Numbered from the stretch's first letter, positions 49,261 to 58,657 are shown. The stretch: DNA of 64,000 nt from JAWLEP01 sp964553045 (GCA_964553045.1 CAZKJG010000006.1:1-64000), one strand, 5' to 3'. Made by a program: numbers and translations. Notes: generated from the sequence alone by a model not told the origin.

Positions 49261-50778
49261 ATGAAGTCTAAGATTCTGGTGCGGATTCTCATCGTTGTGC
49301 TTGCCGCCTTGCTCATATGGAGGATTCACAGCAGAGCGGAGAGCTACCGGATCCCCCGTGACAAGTGCCGGACCCAGCTGCTCTGGCTGTCCAAGGCAAA
49401 CGTAAGGCATATGTACGATAACGACGGGATGCCCGCCCCGAATCTGGACAGTCTCAGCAGCTTCGCAGAAGAAGTCGGCTACCTCGACGCCGAGCTCACG
49501 GGAGACAGCCTGATCCTCCGCATAGAGGGGATGGATGGGATCTTTCGCTATGAGCAGGTCCCAGATGAGTGGTTCTCGCTGTGGGACGAGAGCGCCCTGA
49601 ACTCCATCGTACGGGACCGGGAGATCGTGGAGACCGACCTCGAGCAGACCCAGTCCCTGATCTCGCAGACCACCGGCCGCTACGGCCTCTCGGCGGACTC
49701 TATCCTTACCGTACGGGAGGCCTTCATCCGGGCGGCTCCCCAGACACCCGAGAAGCGGGTGGAGTTCCTCGAGGCCAGATTCGACCCCGACAGCTTCCCC
49801 GAGCTATTCACGGTCATCGAGGAGGGCCCCCTGCCCCCGGAGGAGATGGAGCAGGTAAACCTCAGCTCCGCGGAGATCTTCGATCTGAGCATGGGCAGGA
49901 ACATGGACTCCATGGTTACCGCCAGGGAGGACCTCCAGGCCGAGCTCGAAGGGTTCCAGCGATCCATAGACGCTTTCCATGACAGCATCGTGCCGGCGAG
50001 ACAGGACTCAGTGGCCAGGTCCGTCTTCACCGTGTGCCCGACCGTCTGGAAAGCCGGCTATCACGACTCGCTCTACCACTACGACCCCAAGCTCGCCCTG
50101 GGAACCCAGTTCGCCATATCCTGCTCCAACCACAACCGCCACGGCGGAGTGGTGGGGGGACTCGTGGAGAAAGACTACCCCGACACCCTCTTCTACGAGG
50201 CCGACTGGCTCACCGTCTACGTCCCGGTGGCTTTCGGACAGTACGAGCAGAACCGCCGTCTCGAGGCGTCCCGCGCCAACCTCTCCCGCGTTGTGGAGGA
50301 GGAGGCCGTCTACCTGGCCAGCAGGTTCCCCGAGGTACTGAAGCCCAGGCCGGTGGAGCAGCTGGACATAGACCTCGACGAGCTGAACGACCCGATGGGG
50401 GGCGAGTACAGGTTCGAGATCTCGCCGGATACGGTCTATACCTTCTACGAGAACCCCGAGGGCCGAAGCAGACGGGCCCGGGGCGAATCGGTCCTGGTGC
50501 AGACCTGGAGGTTCACGGGGTGGGCCACCTCCAATCCCGATACTTCCCGGGTAGAGCTCTTCCTCATGGAACCGCTCCGGCTCCCCAGCATAGCCGACGG
50601 CGCCCGGGCGGGCGACAACGACAGCCTGGTGGTGATCCGCTACTGGGACCGCAGCGAGCTGGGATCGCTTCGAAGGAACACCCGGAACCTCACCCTCCTC
50701 GAGCAGCCGCAGTGGGAGTTCCTTCAGACCTACGCAGAGAACCACCCCGAGGTGCAGGAAACCGCGGAGAACGAATAG
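49261..50778 (+). CDS. Membrane-anchored extracytoplasmic protein of unknown function
   Basis: 505 residues: one N-terminal membrane helix (KILVRILIVVLAALLIW) and a large acidic extracytoplasmic part. The sequence after the helix (CRTQLLWLSKANVRHMYDND, PNLDSLSSF) resembles the helix-plus-small-domain layout of pseudopilin-like proteins, and a later Cys pair (VCPTVWKAGY ... ISCSNHNRHGG) has the look of the C-P..C-x-x-H segments in such proteins. Helices with coiled-coil character occupy about residues 120-240. No family was recognised with confidence. It has its own promoter and is followed by a hairpin. Confidence 0.75.
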   Translation: MKSKILVRILIVVLAALLIWRIHSRAESYRIPRDKCRTQLLWLSKANVRHMYDNDGMPAPNLDSLSSFAEEVGYLDAELTGDSLILRIEGMDGIFRYEQVPDEWFSLWDESALNSIVRDREIVETDLEQTQSLISQTTGRYGLSADSILTVREAFIRAAPQTPEKRVEFLEARFDPDSFPELFTVIEEGPLPPEEMEQVNLSSAEIFDLSMGRNMDSMVTAREDLQAELEGFQRSIDAFHDSIVPARQDSVARSVFTVCPTVWKAGYHDSLYHYDPKLALGTQFAISCSNHNRHGGVVGGLVEKDYPDTLFYEADWLTVYVPVAFGQYEQNRRLEASRANLSRVVEEEAVYLASRFPEVLKPRPVEQLDIDLDELNDPMGGEYRFEISPDTVYTFYENPEGRSRRARGESVLVQTWRFTGWATSNPDTSRVELFLMEPLRLPSIADGARAGDNDSLVVIRYWDRSELGSLRRNTRNLTLLEQPQWEFLQTYAENHPEVQETAENE

Positions 50779-50838
50779 CAGGCTCTTCCGGGACCGTCTG
50801 GAACCCCTGCGGTCCTTCGCGATATAGATGGGATTGAA

Positions 50839-50864
50839 GGCAGGTGCCTTTGCGGGCGCCTGCC
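50839..50864 (+). terminator. Intergenic hairpin before rpoZ
   Basis: GGCAGGTGCC / GGCGCCTGCC pairs over 10 bp (one G-T) with loop TTTGCG. There is no T-run, so it may be a weak terminator or a leader structure of the rpoZ message. Confidence 0.45.
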
Positions 50865-50882
50865 ATCCAATGGAGGTCAGAG

Positions 50883-51107
50883 ATGAACGACTTCGAGAAG
50901 ATCGAGGAAAAGGCGTCCACAACTCGCAATCAATACCTCCTCTCCCTGGCCATGGCCAGGAGGGTTCGAAGCCTGCGGTCGGGAGCACCCCCGCTGGTCG
51001 AGGACATGAAGGGCCGCATCGAGCCGGTCAAGACGGCCATGTCCGAGTTCGCCGGAGACCTCATCGCCTACCGCGTGCCCGACGGCGACGAGGGCGGGGA
51101 GGACTGA
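50883..51107 (+). CDS. rpoZ: RNA polymerase omega subunit
   Basis: A 74-residue protein matching the omega pattern: a short N-terminal stretch, NQYLLSLAMARRVRSLRSGAPPLV (the conserved helix with the AxRxxxL..GAxPLV core) and a helical acidic tail. Omega helps assemble and stabilise beta-prime. ATG 50883 has GGAGGT seven bases upstream. The parvulin lipoprotein gene follows after 70 bases. Confidence 0.85.
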   Translation: MNDFEKIEEKASTTRNQYLLSLAMARRVRSLRSGAPPLVEDMKGRIEPVKTAMSEFAGDLIAYRVPDGDEGGED

Positions 51108-51177
51108 CGCCGCCACTTCTCGATGACCCCCGCGATGCGATGACGAGCACAACGGAAGAGGAAAGGAAGTCTGGCAA

Positions 51178-52464
51178 ATGAAGTTATTTCTCTTGCTGAC
51201 ACTCCCGGCCATCTGGCTTATGCTGGCCTGCGGGGCGCAAAGCGCCGGACAGGCAGGCGACGAGGCCCCGGAGGAGAATGTACTGGCCACGGTGGGTGAC
51301 AGCGTGATAACGGCCGAGACCATCCAGGGCGAACTCGAAAAGATACCCCCCTACCAGAGGGCCAACTTCGAGACCCCCGAAGGCAGGCGTATTCTCCTCG
51401 ACCACCTGGTCGAGCGGCAGCTCCTGCTCCAGGCCGCCATCGACGCCGGCCTGGAGGAGGATTCCTTCGTGGTGGCCCAGGTGGAGGAGGCCATGCGTCA
51501 GATGGAGGCCGCCAGGCAGCGGGCCCTGACGCAGACCTACTACGAGAACATGGTGGTGGACGCCGTTGAGATACCCGAGGACACCATCGTCGCCTACTAC
51601 GAGGACCACATCGACGACATCTACCACAGGGACGCCCAGGTGAAGATCGCGCACATACTGGCCGAGGACGAGGCCGCAGCCCAGTCAGCCCTGGAGGCCG
51701 TAGAGGCCGGCATGGACTTCGCCGAGGCCGCCGAGTCGCTCAGCATCCACTCCCCCACCGCCCCCTCCGGCGGAGAGGTGGGCTGGCTGCGGGCAGGCGC
51801 GCCAATTCCCTACCTGGGCACCCAGAACGAGCTGTCCCGCACCCTGTTCGAAACCGATGAGGGCGAGTTCGTAGGCCCGGTGGAGACCGACCTCGGATGG
51901 CACGTATTCACTGTCGTCGAGGCCCGCGAAGAGGGCGCACAGCCCCTGGAAGAGGTGCGTGAGCAAATCGTCGGGGCCCTCCGTCCGGGAATGGTGAACG
52001 CCTACTACAACCGGGACGTCATTCCCAGTCTGAGGGAGCGCTACGCGGTTACCGTCAACGACGACGCCTTCCTGCCCGACGAGAGCGTGCCGGCGGACTC
52101 GCTGATGACCATGGCCCAGGAGCTCATGGAGCGAAGCCCCGAGCAGGCCGTCCGCTACTTCCGGCTCTTCCTGGAGCGCTACCCGGATGACGACCGCGCC
52201 TACCAGGCGCAGTTCCTCATCGGCTTCACCTACTCGGAGTACATGCAGGACTACGACGCAGCAGCCGAGGCCTTCCGGGCCGTGATAGACAACTACCCCG
52301 AAAGCGACATGGCGGACGACGCGGAGTTCATGCTGGAGAACATGCAGACCCCGGCCGACCAGCTGATACCGGCCGAGGAGGGCTACGAGCTGCCCGAGGA
52401 GGCGGTACCCGGGGAGGACACGGAACAGCCCGCCCCGGAGGAAGAAGAGACGCAGGCAGAGTAA
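51178..52464 (+). CDS. Parvulin-type peptidyl-prolyl isomerase lipoprotein with TPR tail
   Basis: 428 residues with a lipoprotein signal (LPAIWLMLAC, lipid-modified Cys near 18), a SurA/PrsA-like helical N-terminal part, a parvulin domain (about residues 155-265; VKIAHILAEDEAAAQSAL, APSGGEVGWLRAG, GPVETDLGWHVFTV) and C-terminal TPR/YfgL-like repeats (YFRLFLERYPDDDRAYQAQF, AFRAVIDNYPESDMADDA) ending in a Pro/Glu-rich tail. It probably folds outer-membrane or exported proteins in the periplasm. The combination of parvulin and TPR in one lipoprotein is uncommon. A strong terminator follows. Confidence 0.87.
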   Translation: MKLFLLLTLPAIWLMLACGAQSAGQAGDEAPEENVLATVGDSVITAETIQGELEKIPPYQRANFETPEGRRILLDHLVERQLLLQAAIDAGLEEDSFVVAQVEEAMRQMEAARQRALTQTYYENMVVDAVEIPEDTIVAYYEDHIDDIYHRDAQVKIAHILAEDEAAAQSALEAVEAGMDFAEAAESLSIHSPTAPSGGEVGWLRAGAPIPYLGTQNELSRTLFETDEGEFVGPVETDLGWHVFTVVEAREEGAQPLEEVREQIVGALRPGMVNAYYNRDVIPSLRERYAVTVNDDAFLPDESVPADSLMTMAQELMERSPEQAVRYFRLFLERYPDDDRAYQAQFLIGFTYSEYMQDYDAAAEAFRAVIDNYPESDMADDAEFMLENMQTPADQLIPAEEGYELPEEAVPGEDTEQPAPEEEETQAE

Positions 52465-52474
52465 AGCCGAACAG

Positions 52475-52503
52475 AGGGCCCGGCAGGCCTGCCGGGCCCT
52501 TTC
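52475..52503 (+). terminator. Rho-independent terminator
   Basis: Perfect 13-base palindromic arms AGGGCCCGGCAGG / CCTGCCGGGCCCT followed by TTCT, right after the parvulin gene. Confidence 0.75.
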
Positions 52504-52596
52504 TGCGCCCGCGGCGTTGCCTGCCGGGGTGCGTCGGGCAATATTCGAAGCTGCGGCTTCCGATCTGCGGCTCAAACCCACTCCGGAGGTAACCCT

Positions 52597-54273
52597 TTGC
52601 GCGGTCGAGTCCTGGTTGCGGTACTGGCCCTGATGCTCGCAGTCGCCGGGTGCAGGGACACGGGCATAGACGAGAGCACCCCCGAGGGAATGGCCGAGCT
52701 GGCCCGGCGCCGTCTGGAGGAGGGCGACTACACGGCGGCCCTGGAGGGATTCGAAGAGGCCCTTCGGCTGGACACGCACCCCGACGGAAGGCCGGAATGG
52801 GAGCTGGGCCGGGCCCGTGCCCTGCTGGGCCTCTCGCGCTGGGACCGGGCGGCGGAGGCGGCGGGGCGGGCGCTGGAGCTGGCGCGGGACCCGGCGGTAA
52901 AGGGCTCGGCCAGGCTGGCCATGGCCCAGGCCAGGGCGGGAGCAGGTGCGACGGAGTCGGCGGCCGACCAGCTCTCACTTCTGGACCCCGAAAGCCTTTC
53001 GCGGGAACAGGTCGACGTGGCGGTATCACTGGCCAGAAGCACCCTGGAGGACCTCAGAACCGGGAAGGTCTCGGAGCTGCGCGACTCCGGATGGCTGGAG
53101 CTCTTCGTCCTGCTGGAGCTGGAGGAGCGCTCCTACGCCGCCGGGGATACAGAGCGTGCGTCCATGCTGACCGCGGAGATCGACCGTCTCTACCCCGAAG
53201 CGCACCGCATCTACGGCCGGCCGGAGACCCGGGGGTTGGAGAAGCCCTACATCGCCCTTCTGGTCCCCCTGTCCGGCAGTGAGGTCTCCGTATACGCGCG
53301 GGAGGTCCGCCGGGCCGTCGAGCTGGCCTTCGCCCGGGCCGAGGGCACGCTCCCCGGCCTGCCGGAGCTGGTCGTAGTGAACTCCGGCGGCGAGACCGGA
53401 AGTCCGGAGCAGCTCCTGGCTCCGCTGGGAAACGACCCGCGTTGCCTGGCGGTGATCGGGCCGCTGACCAGCAGCGCCACCATTCGCGTCGCTCCCCTGG
53501 CCCGGGAGTACCGCCTTCCGGTTCTGTCGCCCACGGCCACCTCTTCCGAGATAGACCGCCTGGGGGAGTACGTCCACCGGCTCTCCGTGGGAGGAGGCCG
53601 GGAAGCCGCCGCCATGGCGGAGTACGCGGTAGTCAAGAGAAACCTCGGGCGGCTGGCAGTGATGCACAGCTTCGAGGCCCGCTCCACCGACCTGGCCGAG
53701 AGCTTCGTCTCATCGGTGCGGTCGCTGGGCGGCACGGTGGTGGCGATGGAGGGCTACCAGCGGGGGGCCACCGACTTCAAGGACCAGATACTGGCGGTAA
53801 AGGCCGCCCGGCCGGACGGCATCTACATACCGGTGGAAGCGTGGGACGCCGTGCAGATAGCGCCTCAACTGAGGTTCTACTCCCTGGACCTGCCTCTGCT
53901 GGGCTCATCCGGCTGGGACGACGGGCTGCTCACCCGCGTGGGTGGCGATTACGTGGATGGCGCGGTATTCCCCGTCGGCTGTGACGCCGGCTCCCTCTAC
54001 CCCCCCGCGGCCCGGTTCAACTACTTCTACCGCCGCCGGTACGGCGAGGAACCGTCCGAGGTGGCGGCCCAGGCCTACGATGCCGCCCAAATCCTGCTGT
54101 CGGCATGGCGACGGGCGGGAAACGACCGCGCCGGAATCGAGCGCGCCCTCACCTCCATGGGCGTGCACGTGGGTGCCACCGGCCGCTGCACGGTGGGGCG
54201 CGTCGAGGAGGCCTCCAGGGTACAGGTTCCCCTGATGACCGTCAGCGAAGGCGAGGTGCTGCGGCTTGAGTAG
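52597..54273 (+). CDS. LpoA-like lipoprotein: TPR plus periplasmic-binding-protein domain
   Basis: A 558-residue lipoprotein (LALMLAVAGC lipobox) with N-terminal TPR helices (residues 30-200; LEEGDYTAALEGFEEALRLD) and a type I periplasmic-binding fold (residues 220-558; IALLVPLSGSEVSVYAREVRRAVELAF, AVIGPLTSSATIRVAPLAREYRLPVLSPTAT, DGIYIPVEAWDA). The same layout occurs in E. coli LpoA, which activates PBP1A, and in ABC-type amino-acid binding proteins. No transporter genes are adjacent, which favours the cell-wall role. It starts with TTG after a GGAGGT site and overlaps the ROK kinase. Confidence 0.8.
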   Translation: MRGRVLVAVLALMLAVAGCRDTGIDESTPEGMAELARRRLEEGDYTAALEGFEEALRLDTHPDGRPEWELGRARALLGLSRWDRAAEAAGRALELARDPAVKGSARLAMAQARAGAGATESAADQLSLLDPESLSREQVDVAVSLARSTLEDLRTGKVSELRDSGWLELFVLLELEERSYAAGDTERASMLTAEIDRLYPEAHRIYGRPETRGLEKPYIALLVPLSGSEVSVYAREVRRAVELAFARAEGTLPGLPELVVVNSGGETGSPEQLLAPLGNDPRCLAVIGPLTSSATIRVAPLAREYRLPVLSPTATSSEIDRLGEYVHRLSVGGGREAAAMAEYAVVKRNLGRLAVMHSFEARSTDLAESFVSSVRSLGGTVVAMEGYQRGATDFKDQILAVKAARPDGIYIPVEAWDAVQIAPQLRFYSLDLPLLGSSGWDDGLLTRVGGDYVDGAVFPVGCDAGSLYPPAARFNYFYRRRYGEEPSEVAAQAYDAAQILLSAWRRAGNDRAGIERALTSMGVHVGATGRCTVGRVEEASRVQVPLMTVSEGEVLRLE

Positions 54274-55150
54274 CTGGTGGGGAGTTGATATCGGCGGCAC
54301 AAAGGTCCTCATCGGCCGCCTGGAGGCCGAGGGCTTCCGCGAGGTGGGGACCATTCCCACCGGAAGCCTCGGGACCCCGGACGACGTGGTGTCCGGAGTG
54401 GCCGGCCTCATACTGGGCCGTGATCCTTCCCCGCTGGGGGTCGGGGTCGGGGTGGCGGGACTCGTGGACCGGGGGAGCGGCCTCCTGGTGAGCTCGCCCA
54501 ACATGCCCGCCTGGCGAAACGTGCCTGTGAGGAGAATGTTCGCCAAGGCCCTTGGTGCAAGGGTTTCGGTGGACAACGACGCCAACGTCTTCGCCTTCGG
54601 GGCGGTGGGGGAAGGCGAGATCCCCCCCACCGGTGTCTGGCTGCTGGTGACGCTGGGCACAGGTATAGGCGGAACGGTGATCCACGACGGGAAAATCGTC
54701 TACGGCACCGGCTTCGCCGGCGAGTTCGGACACATGACCGTAAGGGCCGACGGCAGGCAATGCGCCTGCGGCTCGACCGGATGCTGGGAGCTGTACGCGT
54801 CCAAGCGGTCGATATCCGAGTACTACGTCCGGCAGGGGGGGGCGAGCGACACCGATCCACGGGAGGTGGCGGCCAGGGCACGCAGGAGCGAAGAAGCCGC
54901 GCGAGAGGCCTTCGATGATTTCGGAACCTGGCTGGGGATCGGCATGGCCAGCCTGGGTTGCTGCCTCAGCCCCCACGGCTTCGTTCTGGCGGGAGGTCTG
55001 GCCGAAGCCTTCGACCTCTTCAGCCGGCGCATGGAGAGTGTCTTCCGGGAGAGATGCCATCTGGACCTCAGGGTACGCACTCTGCCCGAGGTCCGGGAGT
55101 CCGGGGCCCGGGGAGCGGCCTGGATGGCGCGGGAGACCTTCGGGGGATGA
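54266..55150 (+). CDS. ROK-family sugar kinase (glucokinase-like)
   Basis: 294-residue ATP-dependent sugar kinase. Visible: the phosphate-1 motif GVDIGGTK, catalytic Asp in VDNDANVFAFG, ATP loop TLGTGIGG, and the ROK zinc site GEFGHMTV with CACGSTGCWE. There is no N-terminal helix-turn-helix, so it is an enzyme rather than a NagC-type repressor. Glucose is the most common substrate but is not proven here. The start is TTG, overlapping the previous stop; lptD overlaps its end by ATGA. Confidence 0.9.
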   Translation: MSSWWGVDIGGTKVLIGRLEAEGFREVGTIPTGSLGTPDDVVSGVAGLILGRDPSPLGVGVGVAGLVDRGSGLLVSSPNMPAWRNVPVRRMFAKALGARVSVDNDANVFAFGAVGEGEIPPTGVWLLVTLGTGIGGTVIHDGKIVYGTGFAGEFGHMTVRADGRQCACGSTGCWELYASKRSISEYYVRQGGASDTDPREVAARARRSEEAAREAFDDFGTWLGIGMASLGCCLSPHGFVLAGGLAEAFDLFSRRMESVFRERCHLDLRVRTLPEVRESGARGAAWMARETFGG

Positions 55151-57336
55151 CCCCAATCCTGCTGCTCTGGGCCCTCCTGGCCGTCGGCGAAGAAAGCGAC
55201 AGCACCGCCACCCCCCAGATGGAGACCATAGCCTACCGCGCCGACTCGCTGGTGTACGACTCGTCCTCCGGCAACCTGACGCTGCTGGGTAGCGGCACGG
55301 TGGACTACCGGGAGATGTCGCTGGAGGCCGACACCATCCTCTACGCCACCTCCTCGGCCATCGTCAGCGCCTCCGGGAGCCCCCAGCTCTTCGACCGGGG
55401 GGAGAGCGTCCACGGGGAGAGCATGGTCTACAACATGGACACCCGCAGGGGACGGATAAGGAACCCCGACTCCGAGTACGAGATGGGCTTCTACACCGGC
55501 GAGAGCGTGACCAGAATAGGTCGCAACGAGTACAACATAGTGGATGCCCGGTTCACCACCTGCGACCTGGATTCCGCCGTCCACTACCACTTCTACAGCC
55601 CGATGATGAAGGTCTACCCCAAGGACAAGGCCATCTGCAGGCCCATAGTGATGTACGTGGACCAGACCCCTGTCTTCTACTGGCCCTGGATGGTGTTCCC
55701 CATCAGAAGGGGAAGGCAGTCGGGCTTCACCCTCCCCACATTCGGCATAACCAACCGCGACGGCCGTTACCTCAGGGACCTGGGCTACTACTTCGGATTC
55801 AGCGACTACCAGGACCTGCTGATACAGGGCGACATAATGGAGAAGAGCCGGGTTGCCCTCAGCGTCAGGGAGCGCCACGTGATCCGCTACCTCATGAACG
55901 GCCAGCTCTATACAGAGTGGAGGAGGGAGTTCCGCGAGAAGCGGGACCGGTGGATGGTCAGGGGCGACCATCTGCACGACTTTCCGGACGGAACCGCCGT
56001 TCGGCTGCAGGCGGAGTTCACCAGCGACCGATCCTACCTGGAGGAGACACAGCCCGACCCCGAGGACAGGCTGGAGCGGGAGATGCGGTCCTGGCTGAGC
56101 GTGAGCCGGACCTTCGGAAGGGCCAGCTTCGAGGCGGTGGCCGACAGGACCGCGTACCTGGATACGGACCCCGACTCCATAGCGAACGAGCTGGAGAGCG
56201 AGACCGAGCTTCCGGACATTCGCATGAGCATCCCCTCGGCTCCGCTCTTCGACGTCCCGGATTCCCCCCGGGACAGGAGGATCTACCACTCCGTCTACTG
56301 GAGTCTCTCCGGGCATTACCTGGCCCGGGATGTGGAACGGGAGGAGACCAGGCTGGTGAATTCGGCGGGCAGGGCGGCCCTGAAGCTCTCCGCCTCGGAG
56401 AGGCTGGGGGGATGGCTGGCCCTTTCACCCTCGTTGTCGGGCACCGCCACTGCCTACGACCGCGACCGCAGCGGCAACGCATTCCCGGCGTGGGCCCACG
56501 GCTCCGCGGGGGTGAGGATCTCCACCGACCTCTACGGCATATTCGCAACGAGGCTGTTCGGGCTCTCCGCCATCCGTCACACGGTGACGCCGTCGGTGAG
56601 CTACTCCTGGTCACCTCGAACCTACCTCAGGCTGGGAGAAGGCCTGGAGAGCACGGAGGAGGCCGATAGCATCTTCTACAGCTTCTCCGACTTCCGGGTG
56701 CCCGGTGCCGCCAGCTCGGTGCGTTTCTCGTTGGCGAACAGGCTGGAGGGCAAGCGAATAGGAAGAAACGAGGTGGAGAAGCTGGACATGGCCGTCCTGG
56801 ACCTGTCCACAACGCTGGACCTGCAGGCCGAGGACAGGCGGTTCTCCAACGTTGTCGCCGGCCTCGAGCTCTACCCCACCTCCGGCAGCTCCTTCCGTGC
56901 GGAAGGCTCCTACGATCCCTACGACGGAGAGATGGACGACCTGTCCTTCAACTCGTCGGTACGCCTGTCGGGCAGCGACCCCACTTTCACCTTCCGTGAC
57001 TCCTCGGGGACCGCCTTCCTGGTCGAGGACCTTCCCTGGATGGTCAGCCTCAGCCACAACTACCGCCTGGGCCTGGCGGGCGGCGACGACATCAACAAGC
57101 TGCGACTGAGCTCTTCGCTCAACCTCACGCCCTCCTGGGAGATCAACTACAGCGCCTACTACGATGTCACGGAGGCCGATTTTATAAGCCAATCGTATAC
57201 CCTGCGAAAAGACCTCCACTGCTGGGAGGCCATATTCGTAAGGCACGTCTCGGACGTTGACTCGGGTTTCTACTTCCGGATCAACATCAAGGAGCTTCCG
57301 GACATCAAGGTGGAGCAACACGTCTCAAACTTCTGA
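55147..57336 (+). CDS. lptD: LPS-assembly outer-membrane protein LptD (OstA)
   Basis: 730 residues with a signal peptide (MTPILLLWALLAVG), the OstA/LptA-like jellyroll (about residues 25-120; ADSLVYDSSSGNLTLLGSGTVDYREMSLEADTI) and an LptD barrel domain (KAICRPIVMYVDQTPVFYWPWMVFPI, then many strands). LptD receives LPS from the periplasmic bridge and inserts it into the outer leaflet. The barrel is shorter than in enterobacteria but similar to FCB homologs. ATG 55147 overlaps the ROK stop; the open frame further upstream is the shadow of that gene. The end YFRINIKELPDIKVEQHVSNF lacks a terminal aromatic pattern of the E. coli type except Phe. Confidence 0.9.
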   Translation: MTPILLLWALLAVGEESDSTATPQMETIAYRADSLVYDSSSGNLTLLGSGTVDYREMSLEADTILYATSSAIVSASGSPQLFDRGESVHGESMVYNMDTRRGRIRNPDSEYEMGFYTGESVTRIGRNEYNIVDARFTTCDLDSAVHYHFYSPMMKVYPKDKAICRPIVMYVDQTPVFYWPWMVFPIRRGRQSGFTLPTFGITNRDGRYLRDLGYYFGFSDYQDLLIQGDIMEKSRVALSVRERHVIRYLMNGQLYTEWRREFREKRDRWMVRGDHLHDFPDGTAVRLQAEFTSDRSYLEETQPDPEDRLEREMRSWLSVSRTFGRASFEAVADRTAYLDTDPDSIANELESETELPDIRMSIPSAPLFDVPDSPRDRRIYHSVYWSLSGHYLARDVEREETRLVNSAGRAALKLSASERLGGWLALSPSLSGTATAYDRDRSGNAFPAWAHGSAGVRISTDLYGIFATRLFGLSAIRHTVTPSVSYSWSPRTYLRLGEGLESTEEADSIFYSFSDFRVPGAASSVRFSLANRLEGKRIGRNEVEKLDMAVLDLSTTLDLQAEDRRFSNVVAGLELYPTSGSSFRAEGSYDPYDGEMDDLSFNSSVRLSGSDPTFTFRDSSGTAFLVEDLPWMVSLSHNYRLGLAGGDDINKLRLSSSLNLTPSWEINYSAYYDVTEADFISQSYTLRKDLHCWEAIFVRHVSDVDSGFYFRINIKELPDIKVEQHVSNF

Positions 57337-57438
57337 TTATAAAAGCTTACTCCCATGACTTAGGTCTTCTAATACCTTCAACCGGTATACTCCGCGCAGA
57401 CCCGGCCCCCCCGCTTTTTCCGCTCTGTACAGTGGTCC

Positions 57439-57467
57439 TTGACAACCCGCCCCAAGGGCTCTACAGT
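57439..57467 (+). promoter_or_regulatory. Strong promoter of the HU gene
   Basis: Consensus TTGACA (57439-57444), 17 bases, then TACAGT (57462-57467, 4/6). Start near 57474, about 26 bases before the GTG. Confidence 0.75.
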
Positions 57468-57499
57468 ACGGTAAACAGCCTTCTGGAGGGGGGTGAGCA

Positions 57500-57775
57500 G
57501 TGACAAAGAAAGACCTCGTCAACCATGTGTCGGATGCGGCCGGACTTACCAAGAAGGATTCCTCCAAGGCCGTAGATGCCGTCTTCGACGGTATTATGGG
57601 GACTCTTGGGCAGGGCAATAAGGTCAGCCTGGTCGGCTTCGGAACCTTCTCGGTGAAGCATCGGAAGGCCCGCCAGGGTGTGGATCCTCGCAAGCCCAGC
57701 AGAAAGATCCAGTACCCCGCCAAGGACATCCCACATTTCAAGGCCGGGAAGAACCTCAAGGAGGCGGTCGAATAG
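57500..57775 (+). CDS. hup: HU-family nucleoid DNA-binding protein
   Basis: A 91-residue histone-like protein that bends DNA and compacts the nucleoid. The body helices (TKKDLVNHVSDAAGLTKKDS), the LVGFGTFSVKHRKARQGVDPR segment and the proline-tipped beta arm region (KIQYPAKDIPHFKAGKNLKEAV) are all typical. GTG start after a GGAGGGGGGT site. It is monocistronic between a strong promoter and a hairpin, fitting high expression. Confidence 0.95.
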   Translation: MTKKDLVNHVSDAAGLTKKDSSKAVDAVFDGIMGTLGQGNKVSLVGFGTFSVKHRKARQGVDPRKPSRKIQYPAKDIPHFKAGKNLKEAVE

Positions 57776-57786
57776 AAGTCCTCCGA

Positions 57787-57815
57787 CGGAAGCGCGGTCT
57801 TTGGCCGCGCTTCCG
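57787..57815 (+). terminator. Hairpin terminator after HU
   Basis: Perfect 11-bp stem CGGAAGCGCGG / CCGCGCTTCCG with a 7-base loop TCTTTGG, 10 bases after the stop. No T-run follows, so efficiency is uncertain. Confidence 0.6.
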
Positions 57816-57838
57816 CCATATCCCGTGGAATAATCCAG

Positions 57839-58657
57839 ATGCCTCTTGACCTTTCGGTAGTGGTGACCACCTACAACAGCGCCGGCGTCTTGGGCGGCCT
57901 GCTGGAATCCGTCGCCGCCCTGGACAGCGCCGAGTCGCCGCGTCAGGTGCTGGTCGTGGACAACGCATCCTCCGACGGCACGGCGGAGGTCGCGGCCGGA
58001 CGCAACGGCGTCGTCGTTCTTCGCCAGGAGTACAACCTGGGGCTGTCGCGGGCAAACAACATCGGCGCCGCTGCCGCTTCCGGCAGCCACGTGCTTTTCC
58101 TGAATCCCGACGTCAGGGTCCTACAAGGGTCCCTTGCCGCTCTGATGCGGGCTGCGGACGACCACCCGAACGCGGCCCTGCTCGGTCCCGCGATGTACGA
58201 CTCCCACGGCCGGCTTCAGTCCACGGCCCGGACCTACCCCACGCTGCTGGACATAGCCCTTCGGCGCACGCCGCTGGGCAACAGTGACTGGGGCAGGCGA
58301 AGGCTTCGGCGCCACCTCTTTCCCGTGGACGCTTCCAGAGCAGTCCGCGTGGACTGGCTGGTGGGCGCGGCGATATGGCTGACCCCCCGGGGCAGAGCAG
58401 GTGTGGGCACAATGTCGGAGCGCTTCTTCCTCTACTTCGAAGACGTGGAGTGGTGCTGGAGGGCGGCCGCCAGCGGAATGGAGGTGCTGTACGTCCCGGA
58501 TTCCTCAATGGAGCACGTTCCCCGCAGGGAGAGCGCCACCGGTGCCGGCCGGGTGCTATGGCATCATCTGGCCAGCATGGTTAAATTCTACGCCATGCAT
58601 CCGAGCTGCAGCATAGGCCGCGCCCCCGACGTGCGGAAAGGCGGAACTTGCCACTAG
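57839..58657 (+). CDS. Family 2 glycosyltransferase, rhamnosyltransferase-like
   Basis: 272-residue GT-A fold enzyme: VVVTTYNSAGVL, VVDNASSDGT (nucleotide site), HVLFLNPDVRV (DxD-like metal site), and EDVEWCWRA, which is the ED(V)DxxxR motif of WbbL-like rhamnosyltransferases. It acts at the inner face of the membrane on a polyprenyl-linked sugar. Its stop overlaps the next gene, the initiating sugar-phosphate transferase, so both serve one surface polysaccharide pathway. Confidence 0.9.
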   Translation: MPLDLSVVVTTYNSAGVLGGLLESVAALDSAESPRQVLVVDNASSDGTAEVAAGRNGVVVLRQEYNLGLSRANNIGAAAASGSHVLFLNPDVRVLQGSLAALMRAADDHPNAALLGPAMYDSHGRLQSTARTYPTLLDIALRRTPLGNSDWGRRRLRRHLFPVDASRAVRVDWLVGAAIWLTPRGRAGVGTMSERFFLYFEDVEWCWRAAASGMEVLYVPDSSMEHVPRRESATGAGRVLWHHLASMVKFYAMHPSCSIGRAPDVRKGGTCH

